DNA from: Sitta carolinensis
Taxonomy: Eukaryota; Chordata; Aves; Passeriformes; Sittidae
Length of the DNA stretch: 64,000 nt
Reading direction: 5' to 3'
Assembly: GCA_032173965.1 (NCBI GenBank)
Contig: JAVUNC010000004.1
Coordinates: 62,742,501 to 62,806,500 of the forward strand
Position numbers and translations under genes: made by a program. Positions 39,501 through 51,104 of this stretch are shown here, in pieces (the stretch's first letter is position 1; every line of letters begins with the position of its first letter). The notes under the pieces are model-generated. The model was not told where the DNA came from. It was given only the letters and a program-made list of their open reading frames with translations, and did no database searches.

Positions 39501-39990
39501 TGGAAATGGAAATGGTGTATTGTAATGCAGATTTTCTGCAGAATCTCACAGATCACTCTCTGCAGGGATTTCACTCCTCAACTGAAATACTTTTCAGCCA
39601 TGGTATTGTTCATTTATTCAACAGCTTTATTTTTAAACATGGAATACTATAATTGTGCATTACTAATTCCTTTTAAAAGCATTATAGTGTTTATTTTTTG
39701 ATTGAGGCTTGAGGACTCAAGATCATTTAGCTGAGTTTTGTTGGTGTCTTTTTTATTCCATTATTTATGAATTTAAAATACATTATGAAAGGATTAAAAG
39801 TAAACTAAAAGACCTCAAAACCCCACAAGTCTTGTTTTCTTTACTTCAGTCCCAGCACCCAGTCTGTTTTCTCTTTCATGCTTTCCGCAGAGAACCATTT
39901 TCTTTAATGTGATCACTGGCTGATTGACTCTTGCCTCTGTTTTCACTTTGCTCCTATTTTGGAGGTCACAGAAACAGCAAAGGTTTCATT
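33600..39990. other. Non-coding stretch, no gene recognised
   Basis: Open frames stay near or below 110 codons apart from one of 145 (38538-38975). None shows a domain, and most overlap frames on the other strand. 34980-35280 is a unique-looking segment with TAAT-rich and TTTAAAAAT-type motifs that might be regulatory. A degenerate CA-rich stretch lies at about 38033-38130. Otherwise I see nothing specific. Confidence 0.55.
34367..34462. repeat. Palindromic hairpin-type interspersed repeat, copy 3 (decayed)
   Basis: It opens with GGATCAAATCCTGCAAACC, a typical end of a sauropsid hairpin repeat, and closes with a GCAGACGGGATTTCG-like inverted counterpart. The middle is poorly preserved. Confidence 0.4.
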
Positions 39991-40169
39991 TAACTTCTCA
40001 TTAGAGACCACACTTTGGCCCCAAAGCACTCAAGAGCCCAGAGTAAGGCAGAGAAGCACCATCCACCTCAGCCCAGAGCCGAGGTGTAAGACTACAACAG
40101 GGAAGGGGCAAAACCCTTGGTCCTGCCCCAAATTCACCCCTTGGAGCAGCTCTGGTCTCTGCCCTGAAG

Positions 40170-40186
40170 TGGCCAGCAGATGGGTC
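40170..40186 (+). promoter_or_regulatory. CTCF-like binding motif
   Basis: TGGCCAGCAGATGGGTC agrees with the CTCF core pattern TGGCCASYAGRKGGCRS at 15 of 17 positions; the mismatches are at positions 15 and 16. Single motif matches are frequent by chance, so occupancy is unknown. Confidence 0.35.
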
Positions 40187-40500
40187 AGTATGGTTCCAAA
40201 AAGTCAGACAAGTCAAAAGGAGCAACATGTGGAAGAGCCTCTTTCTGCCCAGCAGGTAAAGGGAAGATCTCTGCCCTAATTCCACTAGTGCAGCTGGTAC
40301 AGAGGAAAGATTTTCTGGGCAGACATCTACGCTTTTGTTGTGCAGCTGCTTCAGAGAGATTAATCCAGTTTTTGTGGAGAAAGGGGAAGACTGACCCACA
40401 GAAAACAAGATCCCTGTGGAGGAAGGAAGGGGGGAAGGGTGATATTCACTGGCTTCCCCCACCGCTGCAAACAAACTTCTGGTCTGAGCCTACTCATCAT

Positions 40501-40560
40501 CTCACAGAATCACAGAATTGTTAGGGTTGGAAAGGCCCTCTGGAGATCATTTCCCATGCA
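40501..40560 (-). mobile_element. CR1 LINE 3' tail fragment
   Basis: The plus strand reads CACAGAATCACAGAAT followed by TTGTTAGGGTTGGAAAGGCC and TGGAGATCAT. On the minus strand that is a CR1 3' end finishing with two ATTCTGTG repeats, the diagnostic 8-bp terminal repeat of CR1. Only about 60 bases survive, as expected from severe 5' truncation. No coding capacity remains. Confidence 0.85.
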
Positions 40561-41162
40561 TACGGAATGCCTTAGCTGTGGTAACACTTCAGCAGTGGGA
40601 GAATATATATTTGTCCTGGGCCTGTTCTTACTGTGGCAACCTATGGTAGAGCCTGGAGAAATTAGTGCTGTCTTCATAGTTCAAGTCTGCTGGCAGTACC
40701 AGCAGGATGGTTCAGGGGATTTAAAGAAATTAAGCCCTGAACTGCACTCTTTGGTGATCAGTTATTAATTCATTTTTCAAAAAGAAGCAGGAAGGTTTGT
40801 CCTTGCAATGATGATAACAGCACACAAAATTTGCAGTCTGGCTCTCATGGAACAATCCCGAAGCGTTAAACTGATGTTCAAAAAGTTGTTTGGACCTTAC
40901 TGTGCAGAGCAAAGTTTGAGATCTGTAGACATTAATAGGTCTCAAACATGCTTAAGTAGGGAAGATTTCATCCCACTGAAGGCAAAGCATGGGATTAGGA
41001 GTTTTGCTGAACCTGAGCCTCCAAAAACCTGAGTTCTTGGTCTGGAAGTAATGACCACAGGTATGTTTTTATGTCTCCAAAGTAAAAAATATCACTAATT
41101 GCAAAGGACTATTTAGACTTAACAGAAATATTTTCTATGGGCTAACAACAGTTATCTTTATG

Positions 41163-41220
41163 CACTGATCTCTGCCTTAATTTATCTATATACACTGATA
41201 TACACTGATCTCTGCCTTAA
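41163..41220. repeat. Period-40 tandem duplication
   Basis: CACTGATCTCTGCCTTAA occurs at 41163-41180 and exactly again at 41203-41220, with a partial third TACACTGATA just before the second copy. Local slippage is the likely origin. Confidence 0.9.
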
Positions 41221-43140
41221 AATGTGCATGGGCAGTTTCCACTGATGCATGTAAACATAAATTATTAAATAAAGAATAATTGATTTAGAATTGTAAAAAA
41301 TCAGCAGCCTTTCAGAGAAAGGGGACAGCAGTAGACAGACACATTTTAAGTACTAATGACTCTGCCTTATGAGAGTAGCTTTACCCCGTGTATAATGTAT
41401 GAGTGGTAAAATAGGTCAAACCCTGGAAGCATCCACATCTTTGAAATCATTATGAATACAATGGTTTTACTGCATCAACAATTGCATAAGAGCTCCAAAG
41501 CAAAGGCGCATGTGGAATGCAAAATATAATGAAAATCCTTGCTCTTGTGTTGCAGATTAGAGAGCTGCTAGAGATTTTGGAACCTTTCCCAATTTTAATA
41601 GAGTTACCTTCCTGTGGCCAGTGCTTTTACGTTTTCATTTTCGTGTGTGACAGGAATTTACTCCTTTGTTCTTCTTGTACAGTTCGTAAGATTTCAGCTG
41701 TTTGTGGTTCACAAAATTTGGCATATTAGCAGTGATAGTAATATTTTTTATTCAAAGAAAAGTTTGGTCATCCCGTTTGTATTCTGCTAGAGTTTGCAGG
41801 GATGGGGGAGGGCTTCATCCCATGACATCCCATCCCCCACAAACAGGGAAAGCTAGTTCACTGCCTACCTACCACTGCAGCTAAAGTTATGTCAGTGCCA
41901 GGTAATGAAAAGGCTTTGTTACTTAACAGGCAAATAATAGAGAGCCTTTGTGCAGGGATAATTACAGTGGTTTGGATATTCCTGGATTAACTCTTGGGAT
42001 GAACGTTCATCTCAGTAAATCACTAATAAATACACATTAGCACCATGTCTGTCTCTATTTTATACTCTAGTCATCTTGGTCATACTATTCACAGGTTTGC
42101 CTGGGACTGATTATGAAGTATGGGTTTTGATGCCGTTTGCCCATCCTTGCTGAATGACTGTAACATGGCAATCAGATCCTCCTGGATTTCACCTCCATCA
42201 ATCTGTCTTCTGATAAAGCAGCAACAAGGTTGCATAGCTTGCTGGCTGCTGGGAAGAGTAACTGGCAGATATTTGCACAGAATTTTGAAGAAGCAAGGCC
42301 TGACTCATTGCAGCATCACTTCAGTTTTGACATCAGTATTAACCATTAAAATTCACGTCACTATCATCTGGAAAAAAAACCCAGCTACTGAACAGCAAGC
42401 CCATAAAGGACCATGTGCAACTGCTGCTCTCCTTGCTCTATTTCTTACCAGTTATTTTTGCTGAGTTACCATTTGTTTGAGCCAACTCACCATACAAGTC
42501 TATGTGGGGTTTCTGAGAGCAAGGGAAGGGATGGAGGGCATTGATGGGTACTGGAGATGCCTGGACAGAGGAGCAGGAATCACCTTGGCCCGGGCCTCTT
42601 GCTAGTGTGAAAACATGCCAGGTCAAAGACTGGTTTCAATGGAAAGAAGAAAAGTGTCGAAATCATATAAGAGCCCTAACTACTGATCACAAAGATGTGC
42701 TGCATGTCATGCCTTCATAATTTACATTTGTGGAAATCAACAAAAGCCCAGCACCTGGCTTTACATGCAGCCCCTTATTTCCTAGGATGCCAAAGATACC
42801 AGCAGTGACATTTTGCCCAGTACTGTTACCCTGGACTTGAGGTCTGACTGAGGAGTTCTTGATGAAAATTAGGAGGCACAAGGTCCAAGTATTTATCTTG
42901 TACTTACAAGTAGTATTATTTAAAGTAAATTAGGCTACCTGACAGCCGTTTTTAGTCAGAGGGCTACAAAATAGCCCACTTTGAAGGAAAAGTAAGACAC
43001 AAAAGTTTATAGAGGGAAATGAAAAGTGGACAAGTACTGCTATTATTATGGAATATGAGTGCTGCAAAACTGCAGTGAAAATTGGAAATCCATAATTTTA
43101 TTGCCAAACCTGGTTTTGCCTACAATAATAGTCATGAACA

Positions 43141-43400
43141 GTGGAGATGGAAAAAAAGACCCATTAGGTCATTTTTCCTGTCTTCTTGTTAATTAAGAGT
43201 GTCTCCTTGCAAGGATTTTGACTGTTTTGTTCATTTTAAAAATAACTAAAGCAATAAGGGTTCAACTTGTTCCCTTGGGAAACCATTCAGCAGACTAACA
43301 GACCTCACTGCTATGAAATTTTTCCTCATTATCAGCATGGATTTTTCTTTGTTCACTTTCATCCCCTTATTTCTAGTTATACTTGGTTGGACTATTTCTG
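43141..43400 (-). mobile_element. Ancient CR1 LINE 3' fragment
   Basis: In order, the plus strand shows a GAGATGGAA-GACCCATTAGGTCAT block, a CTTGTTCCCTTGGGAAACCATTC block, GACCTCACTGCTATGAAA-TTTTTCCT, and TTTCATCCCCTTATTTCTAG-TTATAC. This follows the reverse complement of the old amniote CR1 3' region (ATTAGGTCATCTAG, CTTCCCTTGGGAGACTATTC, GACCTCACTGTTAGGAAG, ATCCCATTATTTCTAGTTAT). It is more diverged than the CR1 at 44586 and lies in the same orientation. It is a non-coding fragment. Confidence 0.75.
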
Positions 43401-43617
43401 TATTACATCAAATTCCATCATTTCTTTTCAAATACATATTTCTTTCCCAAGGCAGCTACTGGGCTAAATCTGAGCTCCAGTGAAGAAACTGGATGTAAAC
43501 TACAGAGTAGTGATTGGCTTTAATAGGTCCTATTTTTACTACATATTGAGCACACAAAGAGAATTGCCTTTAAATTCTGAATGGGAAATCTGAAAATCAA
43601 TTTTTTTCTTCAGGGAA

Positions 43618-43619
<2 letters not shown>

Positions 43620-43665
<46 letters not shown>
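43620..43665. repeat. T46 homopolymer
   Basis: About 46 uninterrupted T. It might be the tail of a minus-strand retroposed copy, but the sequence to its right has no recognisable gene and no AATAAA in the expected place. Confidence 0.97.
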
Positions 43666-43669
<4 letters not shown>

Positions 43670-44580
43670 CAAGTATATGGCTGCCTGCTTCTCAAATCCA
43701 CTTAAGCACATAAAAAGCAGCTTACAGACACCAGAGTCTTCCCCTCCAAGAAAACTGAACTGACATGCTGGAGCTGCAAATCACATAGTAGTTCACATTT
43801 AAAGGGAAGGAATGTCTTTTATTTACTACAGGACCAGGCATATCTTTGCTTAAAGAGTTAGCTAAGGGTGAATGTGTTCTCCACAAAAGGTCACAACAGG
43901 ATATGAACCACTTAAGTCTCAATTATGCTCCATTTATAACTCCCTCTGAAATTTTCCCTAATTGGGAGATTTGGGGAATTTGTCTCCATTTAGCTGTATT
44001 TTGGATATTTCACTGTCCCTGGGAGAAAGCATTTGTAGAAGAGTCAATTAAATATTATTGATGATGATGTGAAGTAGACAGTGTAGCAAGAGAAAACTGT
44101 GTAGGCACTTAAATAATATAGTTAACTAATATTATGCATGTTGCCCCTCTTTATTTTCACCCATTCTCAGGTATCTAACACCTTTAACATTCAATCACCT
44201 GTAAAGAAAATGAAAGCTTTATTGAAAATTGTTTTTATTTTACCTCAGGAAACAGTGAGGAAAACACATGAATAAAAATAAGAGTTTTCAAACCAGTATT
44301 AAGCAGGGAGAATGTGCAGACTCCTGAATAAACTGCAAACAGACAAATGAATAAACACATTTCAGAAGCTTAATATTAACTTTAAACTGAGCTAATGAAA
44401 TTATAAAGATGTTTCCTGCTGTTTCTCTGAGAGATTTATCCTTTTCTTTGAAACATATTCTCCACAAAAGGATATCGGTCTCACCATGACACCTTCTTTC
44501 AAGCTGACAACTATTCTCAAGAGGGAAAAATAAAAAATAGGACAACATTCCTGCCTGTAGCCAGACTCCTAAGACCAAGT
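43670..44580. other. Non-coding stretch, no gene recognised
   Basis: I see nothing beyond ordinary AT-rich sequence. A 119-codon minus-strand frame (44288-44647) runs partly into the CR1 fragment and is not credible. Confidence 0.55.
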
Positions 44581-44585
44581 ACCCA

Positions 44586-44921
44586 TAGTCTGGGTTAGGA
44601 AGGAACCTTAAGGACCATTTCCAGTCCCCTGCCATGTGCAGGAACACCTTCCACTAGATCGGGTTCTTCACAGCCCCATCCAATCTGGCCTTGAACATTT
44701 GCAGGGATGGGGCACCCACAGCTTCTCTGGGCAAGCTGTGCCAGTGCCTTACTATCCTCTGAGTGAAGAATTTCTTTTTAACATCTAATCTAAATCTCTC
44801 CTCTTTTAGTTTAAAACTGTTCCCCTTGTCCTATCACTATCTGCCTCCTCTATTTTACAAGCCCCCTTTAAGTACTGGAAGGCTGCAGTGAGGTCTCCCC
44901 AGAGCCTTCTGCAGTTCTTCT
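44586..44921 (-). mobile_element. Avian CR1 LINE 3' fragment
   Basis: About 335 bases match the well-known avian CR1 3' region read in reverse complement. The blocks run in order: GGAACCTTAAGGACCATTTCC, CCCTGCCATGTGCAGGAACA, CACCTTCCACTAGATC, GCCTTGAACATTTGCAGGGA, CACCCACAGCTTCTCTGGGC, AAGAATTTCTTTTTAACATC, GTTCCCCTTGTCCTATCACT, AGTACTGGAAGGCTGCAGTG, AGGTCTCCCCAGAGCCTTCT. The exact 3' terminal repeat is not clearly preserved. It is 5' truncated and non-coding. This is the best single clue that the genome is avian. Confidence 0.93.
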
Positions 44922-47530
44922 GGTTAGTAAGCCATTGTTTTTTCTGTGTTCCTAACTTTCAGTGGGGGATAACTGTCAAAATACATTTCTAGAACCTTGC
45001 TTTCTGGCTAACTTCTCCCTCCTTTTATGCTTTGCAGTTCATATAAAATGAAACCCTGATGACTTGTAAACGACAAGTTCTTGTGAAAATGGTTGTCCCT
45101 TGTTCTTGTGAAAATAAATTCATTCTGCTCAACTTTCCCTACATTATACACATTCTGGGATGACAGATTACTCCACTGTGAAGCCTCTGGGTCTAGTCAG
45201 CTGCATGGCAGTGAAAAGAATGTGTGGATTACAGGTGGTAAAAAAATCAAAGCAAAAATAAAGAAATGGTTAAAACTACATTGAAGCACGTGTGTGTATA
45301 TCAAGAGAGGAAAAGCTCAATGCATTCTGGAGAATGATACAATGCACCTGTGAATGTCCTAGGCTTGCTGTGTATATGGCAAACCCTTGAAATTAGCTTG
45401 TGTGAAAATTGTTCTTGTGGTTTCATTTCCTCTGCAGGGTTTTGGGTTAGGGTTTTGTCCTGTGGTTTTGCCTTTTGAGGGTGTTTGTTGTTTTTCCCCT
45501 CTTTAAGCAATGAAAAATGCAAGGGAAAGAAATTCACCAATTCAAGTCCTCAAAGAGCAAGATTACTAACCTCCATACACATTCTCACCTGGTGTTTGTC
45601 ACCATTTCCTAGCTCTGTCTATTACTGCACCAATCAATCTGCTTTATCATTCTCTCTTGAGAGAGAATTCACAGTCTGAGATCTGTTTTAGAATATGTTT
45701 AAGTATTATATACACATTCATGTTTTGTCAGTTTATTTTTTAAAAAGCAAGTTCAGGAAACTGATGGTGGTAAAATTCATGGTAGTCTTTAGATCTTCTA
45801 GATACACCCTCTACAGTTCTGGGCTACAGAGAAGGAAAGCTCTGTCACTCACTAACTTAATGCTTGATGTCCTAAATGACAATGGGAGGCAGAAGTTGCT
45901 CTCAGTGTAAAGCATTCCATTCCTGACGGACTAAATGATATGCAGCACTTTTCCCAGACAAGGGACTCAGGAAAAAAAAAAAAGCCCAGATGCTGCAGCT
46001 CAGACCGTGATGAAGTTTTTACCTTTCTCCTTCTCTTGTGTGACTGAGAGTAGTGAGCTTTAGGGTATGTTCTTAGAGGCATGTTTTCCCTGGAATTCAG
46101 ATGCCCTCAGGATTCCTTTGGACCTTTTAGGAATCCTTACATCAAAAGATGTGTAGTGGTTGAGACTGCTGACACTGGAAAATGTGGGAGGGCTCCCTGG
46201 GACCTTGATTCTCTCCAGTCTGCAGCACAGAAAACTTAGGTGACTTCCCAGCTCTTAGGGAGATTACTTTGAAACTGCATGAAACAAATCATTCCACAAA
46301 ATCATTTCCACAGTCAAAAGTTGGTGATATTAGTCCATAAATCAAACTCGTATTGCATTCAGTCCCTCCACTCCAGCTTTCTCCTTGAAGACATGTAAGC
46401 AAACCCAGGTTTCCTTACTTCAAACAGTAAATACCAGCCACTGACTTCTAAATTAATTTGAGATGTCTGTTTGGTTGTGGTTGTACCAGGGGATGAAAGT
46501 GAAGTTGTTGTGATCATCAGATCCTTCGATTCTGAAAGTACGGTCAAGTCAAATATTTAGATTTGCTTCTGGTAAGCACTAATGTTTTCGAGAAGTCCCA
46601 CAGATAGGCTTGGCAGTCTTCCTTTCACTCCAGAAGGATTTTTTGTCATCAGCTACACCCTAAAACACAGAGGCTCATAGGAGCAATGTGAACTGACCTT
46701 TGCAGTAATGTTGGTGAGGTAAGGCAGCAGTATATATGGATTTATATGATGTCCTGACCAAATCTGTACCACTACAATTATAGTCTCAGCTTTTCAACAG
46801 TAGATTAAGACAGTAATAACAAAAATAATCAAGTTCATAAAACACTACAGTATGTTCTTAGCAAGATTCTAACAAAATCTGGTGAAATAATACCAAAGAG
46901 ATCAGTCTTTTTTTTTTTTTTTTTTTTTGTAGTTTTGGACAAACTAGCAGGTTAGGTGGCTTGAATTTACTATAAGAAAATCTTGTCTTACTAACTGTCT
47001 AACCAGCCCTTCCTCCCAACATCATTCATTGTAGGGCAGCTCCAGTAAAAGTACCTGTATTTCCCAGTGCAAACCAGCAGAGACAAGCTCACAGCAGGTT
47101 CCTGGACTGTTTTGTCTAAAGCTACTCAGCCATTCCATGCAGCAAAGCAGCTACTGTCTTAGAATCCTGCTTTTGCTGTGACCAGAGGGGCTGCACTGCT
47201 GTTAGCAATGGGGAGGGACAGGGACAATTTTCAGGAAAAACAAAAAAAGAAAGAAAAAAATAGGAAAACCTTTATGTAGGCAAGGGCATAGAAGTGACAG
47301 TTCAAACCAAGCAGCTCCAAAGTGCTATTACTGATTTCAGAATCCTCTAAAAGTGTGAATAAAAGCATGAATTCAAATTAATCAATTGTCTTTTAAAGTC
47401 GCTGAGGTAGCACTCTGACTATTACCTGTGCTTTTAGAGTACATCTCAAATGTGTCATTCAGGCTTCTGAAGACAAGAAAGATACGAATGAATCACCTTG
47501 TTACAAATTAATCAACCTGGGATTAGAGCT

Positions 47531-47655
47531 AAAAATTTCAAAAGCACCTTAAAATGACTTAGAAATCTAATTCCCATTTTCGGAATTGACTTAGGCAGTT
47601 ACATCCTGACTCTAGTCAAAAGTCAATGGGATGATAACTCCTAAATCACTCTAAT
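47531..47655. repeat. Palindromic hairpin-type interspersed repeat, copy 4
   Basis: Blocks TTTCAAAAGCACCTTAAAAT, GACTTAGAAATCTAATTCCC, ATTGACTTAGGCAGTTACAT, AAAAGTCAATGGGAT and AACTCCTAAATCACT appear in order. They match the sauropsid repeat built on alternating GACTTAGG and CCTAAGTC with a central AGTCAATGGGA. This is the best preserved of the hairpin-type copies. No coding potential. Confidence 0.7.
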
Positions 47656-48679
47656 ACATCCAGAGATGTTACTCCCTTCTATATGTAACACAACACCAAG
47701 AGCCTCCATAGTCCTGTTTGCCCTTCAGTGGGCATCCCAGGCTTCTGCCTTTCATCCCTGATTTCAGTCCACATTTACCATATGTTGTGCCTTCATTTTC
47801 ATTAAACATTTTGAAAGATGGAGATTTCAAACAGTGAGCTACTCATTCATTCATCTTTCCACACAGAAACCTAGCATCAGTAAAACACCAATCTCAGACA
47901 TTATTTTTAACTAATGAGGAAGCAATATTTTTCCTGACATTGATAGCAAATATCCATCCACCCATTTGTATGTTTTACAAGATGATACAGCATGTCACAT
48001 CTCAGACTAAGCGTATATTTTGGTTCTCTTCCAGTTACATGCCTCTTTCATAAGTTAATGGGCAATCATAGGATGGATAAAGTATCATTTAAGTCCTAAG
48101 GAAATAAAGCAATTGTTGAACTATCTGGATGGTACTGCTCTTCCATTGACAGACTATGATAAAGTCCTTTTTTTGTCCTTGGACACTGAAAATATATTTT
48201 TATTTCTCCATCTCTGTCCCCTTCCACCCTGTGTCTGTCTTGTCCATTGTATCTGCAGAATTATGTTGGGAGCACTTCCATCACAAATGTCTGATTCCAC
48301 TGTGGCACAAGCTATAAAAACTAAACTAAGGAATACACATGTCTAGATTGCACCCATTCAGAGGCATATACAAACATAATATCTTGCTCTCTGGTACAAA
48401 AAAGATGAACTTGCCAGTGCCAGTGAATGACCAGTTAGAAAAAAAGAATTAAGATAAGGCAGAGAGGCAGTGAACAAAAGCAAAAATCACATTCAGATCT
48501 GAAGGAAAATTATATTCACAGTAAGTCAGCAGTCACCCTGGCTTTCAGCTCTTTTTATGATTTCTCTTCCCCACCCCCACTCACCTCCCTTTTTTTTATT
48601 GCTTAATTTTTAGTTCTTTTGCCCAAGACATTGTATTTTTCGCTTTCTTGTCATCTTCCCTAGACAAAAGCACGGGACT

Positions 48680-48800
48680 TGGGGAAAAGGATCAGGGAAA
48701 GGGAAATTCCTATCCTGACATTTCTTTCTTCAGTGACCTTGACAAAGTCACCTAATTTATTGTTTCCTTACTGTAACAAAATGGACAGGAATGAAAATGA
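48680..48800 (+). repeat. MIR-like (CORE-SINE) fossil
   Basis: AGTGACCTTGACAAAGTCACCTAA is followed by a GTTTCCTTACTGTAACAAAATGG-type block (both in forward order), matching the MIR core TGTGACCTTGGGCAAGTCAC, then TTTCC--CTGTAAAATGG. It is old and diverged. Confidence 0.55.
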
Positions 48801-49429
48801 AGTCTTTTTCTGAGAGTCATGCTGCTTTGTGATCCAGCCCTGTGGTCTGAGCCTGCTCTGAAGCCCCAGACTAAGTTAGCAGAGGCTGGAGCTGTAATTG
48901 TTATCAGCAATGCCTCTCCTCTCCCCTAGACACACTTTCTATGGCGGTCAATACCTGTTCAGCAGCCGGTCATGGTGGGAGAATAGCAATCACCAGAATA
49001 AACGCCATGCCCTTTCCCCCAAGCCTGTTGCATCTCAATAAACTTCGCAGTGTCTCCAGCAAAGGGGGAATTCAAAAGGGTGGTCCCAAATCAGGACTCT
49101 GAAGGGCTTTGCATTCAGAATAAGACACTATGGGAGTATCATGATGACAGCTGCACTTACATCACTGAAAATAATTATTCTGATCCATGAACACAAGCTA
49201 AGCCATAAGAATGGTCTTGTAAGCAAGGTCTGTTTTAATAGAAACATAAGTATTATGCATTACAGTCTATTATAAATTGGTTGTAATTTTCTCCTGACAC
49301 TCTGTGAATTAAACTAGTTAGGATACAAAAAAAAAAAAAAAAAAAACAACAAATGCCACAAAGCAGAAAGCAAGCTCAGTGTCTGAAGGTTAATGATTGC
49401 TCATGAAAGCTACAGAAATAAATTATCTG

Positions 49430-49720
49430 CCTAGGGACACTGTCACATGATCGGCACAAAAGCTGCAACAGCCGAAAATGTTTATGTGGAGAAAAAAACA
49501 CTGTCAGCATCGCAGTGCCCTTCCCCCACCGCCGGAGCGGAGTCCCGAGCCAAACAGCTGCTCCTGACTGCTTACATTAAACTAATTTGTGCTGCAACAT
49601 TGCAGCTGCTTAATTTTTAGACTGAACTTTATCACCAAGAAGTGTTACAATAACAAGTGATCCAGCCCTATCTCTGAAGAAATAGCAAGTTCCTCAACAA
49701 GGAAGGCAGCTTAAGGTGCC
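49430..49720. promoter_or_regulatory. Compact candidate enhancer with paired E-boxes
   Basis: A unique-looking segment contains two CAGCTGCT E-boxes (49555-49562 and 49603-49610), 48 bases apart, a local cluster of CpGs (49530-49548) and TAAT/TTAAT cores between. No frame or repeat explains it. Enhancer status is inferred from texture only. Confidence 0.3.
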
Positions 49721-51085
49721 GAAATTCAAGAAAGAAGTAAGAGGACAACGAGCAAAACAGTATTTTATATCTTAATGACCTACTCTTGCTTTACTAGGAA
49801 ATGGCTTAAAAAATGGGTTTGCTTCTAAATTAATTGGGGGAGTCAGACTGGGGAGTCAGACTGTGTCCCTAAGTGTCCCATCCCAACATCGGGGATGAGT
49901 GGCCGAGTTCCATGGCATGGGCTTATGGAGCGCCAAGGTGGAGGTGAGGCGCAGGGGCCTCAGAGCATCACCCACCCTTCCCAGCTGGCCTCCCCTGCAC
50001 CTGGGGTTGTGAGACTGCACTGTGGAGCCCCATCATTTGCACCCCCTTCCCTGCAGCCTTGCCCCTTCTCTTCCCCACGATCCCACTGGTTTGGGGTCTG
50101 GTGTCCTGCAGTACTGCTTGCCGATCTTTTCGGCCACAGATTCACTGATGTCTTCTTAAAACCTTTATGGCATTCAACGTGTAAAAAGAAGAATTTCTTT
50201 TAAAAAAAGGGGGGGAAAAACCCAGGTCATTCATATCCCAGCAGGTTGGAAGGCCTGACCTCCCCCTCACCCCTCCCACTGCTGCCCCAATCCAAAATAA
50301 TGCGTCCTAAGGCACTGGCACAGGAGGAAGTGTTTACAGAGAGTGGTGCGCCTTGGGTAACGCAAGTGCTGCTCTTACAAAATGTCACATGTTGTTCCTC
50401 CCCTTTTCCTCTGAGTTATTTTCCTCTGTTAACATGCAGGGCTTCGTCTTTTGCTGAAACAGACACTGACCTGAACTGGTGGTGATTCCTGCCAAAAATG
50501 CAGGCACTGTTTTGCTACATTTTGGAATTCGGCGAAGTCCATGTGTCAGGCATTTGCTTGCCTCAGGAAACGCCAGTGCTCTGACCAAAGGCCTCCCTGC
50601 CCCCTCCCACCCCCAGTGCTTGGAATGCACAGAAACTTTTCAGTTTTTAATTAGTTTTAATATGATTAATGTTTTTTAGCTGCATATCTTGTTACATCCG
50701 GTATGCTTGTCAAAAAAAAAAAAAAAAAAAAAAAAAAAGAAAAGTGCCATTTAAATGTACTGGTCTTAGTTATTAAGAAAACAAATGGAGATGGGGAAAA
50801 GAAAACCCACAACCCACCGAGAGAGCAATTATACAGTTAAACAAAAAGCTGTAGTTGCTCGTAGTGGTAACTGGGTTGCAGATAGAGACTGTTTGCCTGT
50901 GTGCCTCTGTGTGCCTGGGCAGGAAGAGAGGCACAGAGAATTGGTAATGCAAAAAAAGGGGTGCTCCAACACTGCACCCCACCTTTCCCAGCCTTCCAAA
51001 GACCAGCTAGAAGGAGGAGATGCTATATGAAATGATGGCTCCTTTCTTTTCAATTTAAAAGCATAAAATAAATGCAGAATCCCTT

Positions 51086-51104
51086 GGGGGGGAAGGGGGA
51101 GGGG
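51086..51104 (+). other. Potential G-quadruplex
   Basis: G7, G5 and G4 tracts separated by AA and A provide four GGG runs within 19 bases. It is isolated in non-coding DNA. Confidence 0.5.

Larger units (their letters stand above)
40000..43140. other. Non-coding stretch with CR1 tail and CTCF-like site
   Basis: No gene is recognised. The largest open frame (157 codons on the minus strand, 40001-40474) overlaps two plus-strand frames and has no identifiable domain. A period-40 tandem duplication and a CR1 tail are listed separately. The rest is ordinary AT-rich sequence. Confidence 0.55.
44930..49430. other. Non-coding desert with fossil repeats
   Basis: No gene is recognised; open frames do not exceed about 80 codons. 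A direct repeat GTTCTTGTGAAAAT occurs at 45077-45090 and 45102-45115. Homopolymers: T 46908-46928, A 49327-49346. Two fossil repeats are listed separately. Confidence 0.6.

Noticed and set aside
40001..40474. 157-codon minus-strand frame
   Set aside because: It overlaps two plus-strand frames of over 100 codons in a stop-poor patch, and no domain or family is recognisable.
45434..45455. Telomere-like GGGTTAGGG
   Set aside because: Only one and a half units; too short for an interstitial telomeric repeat.
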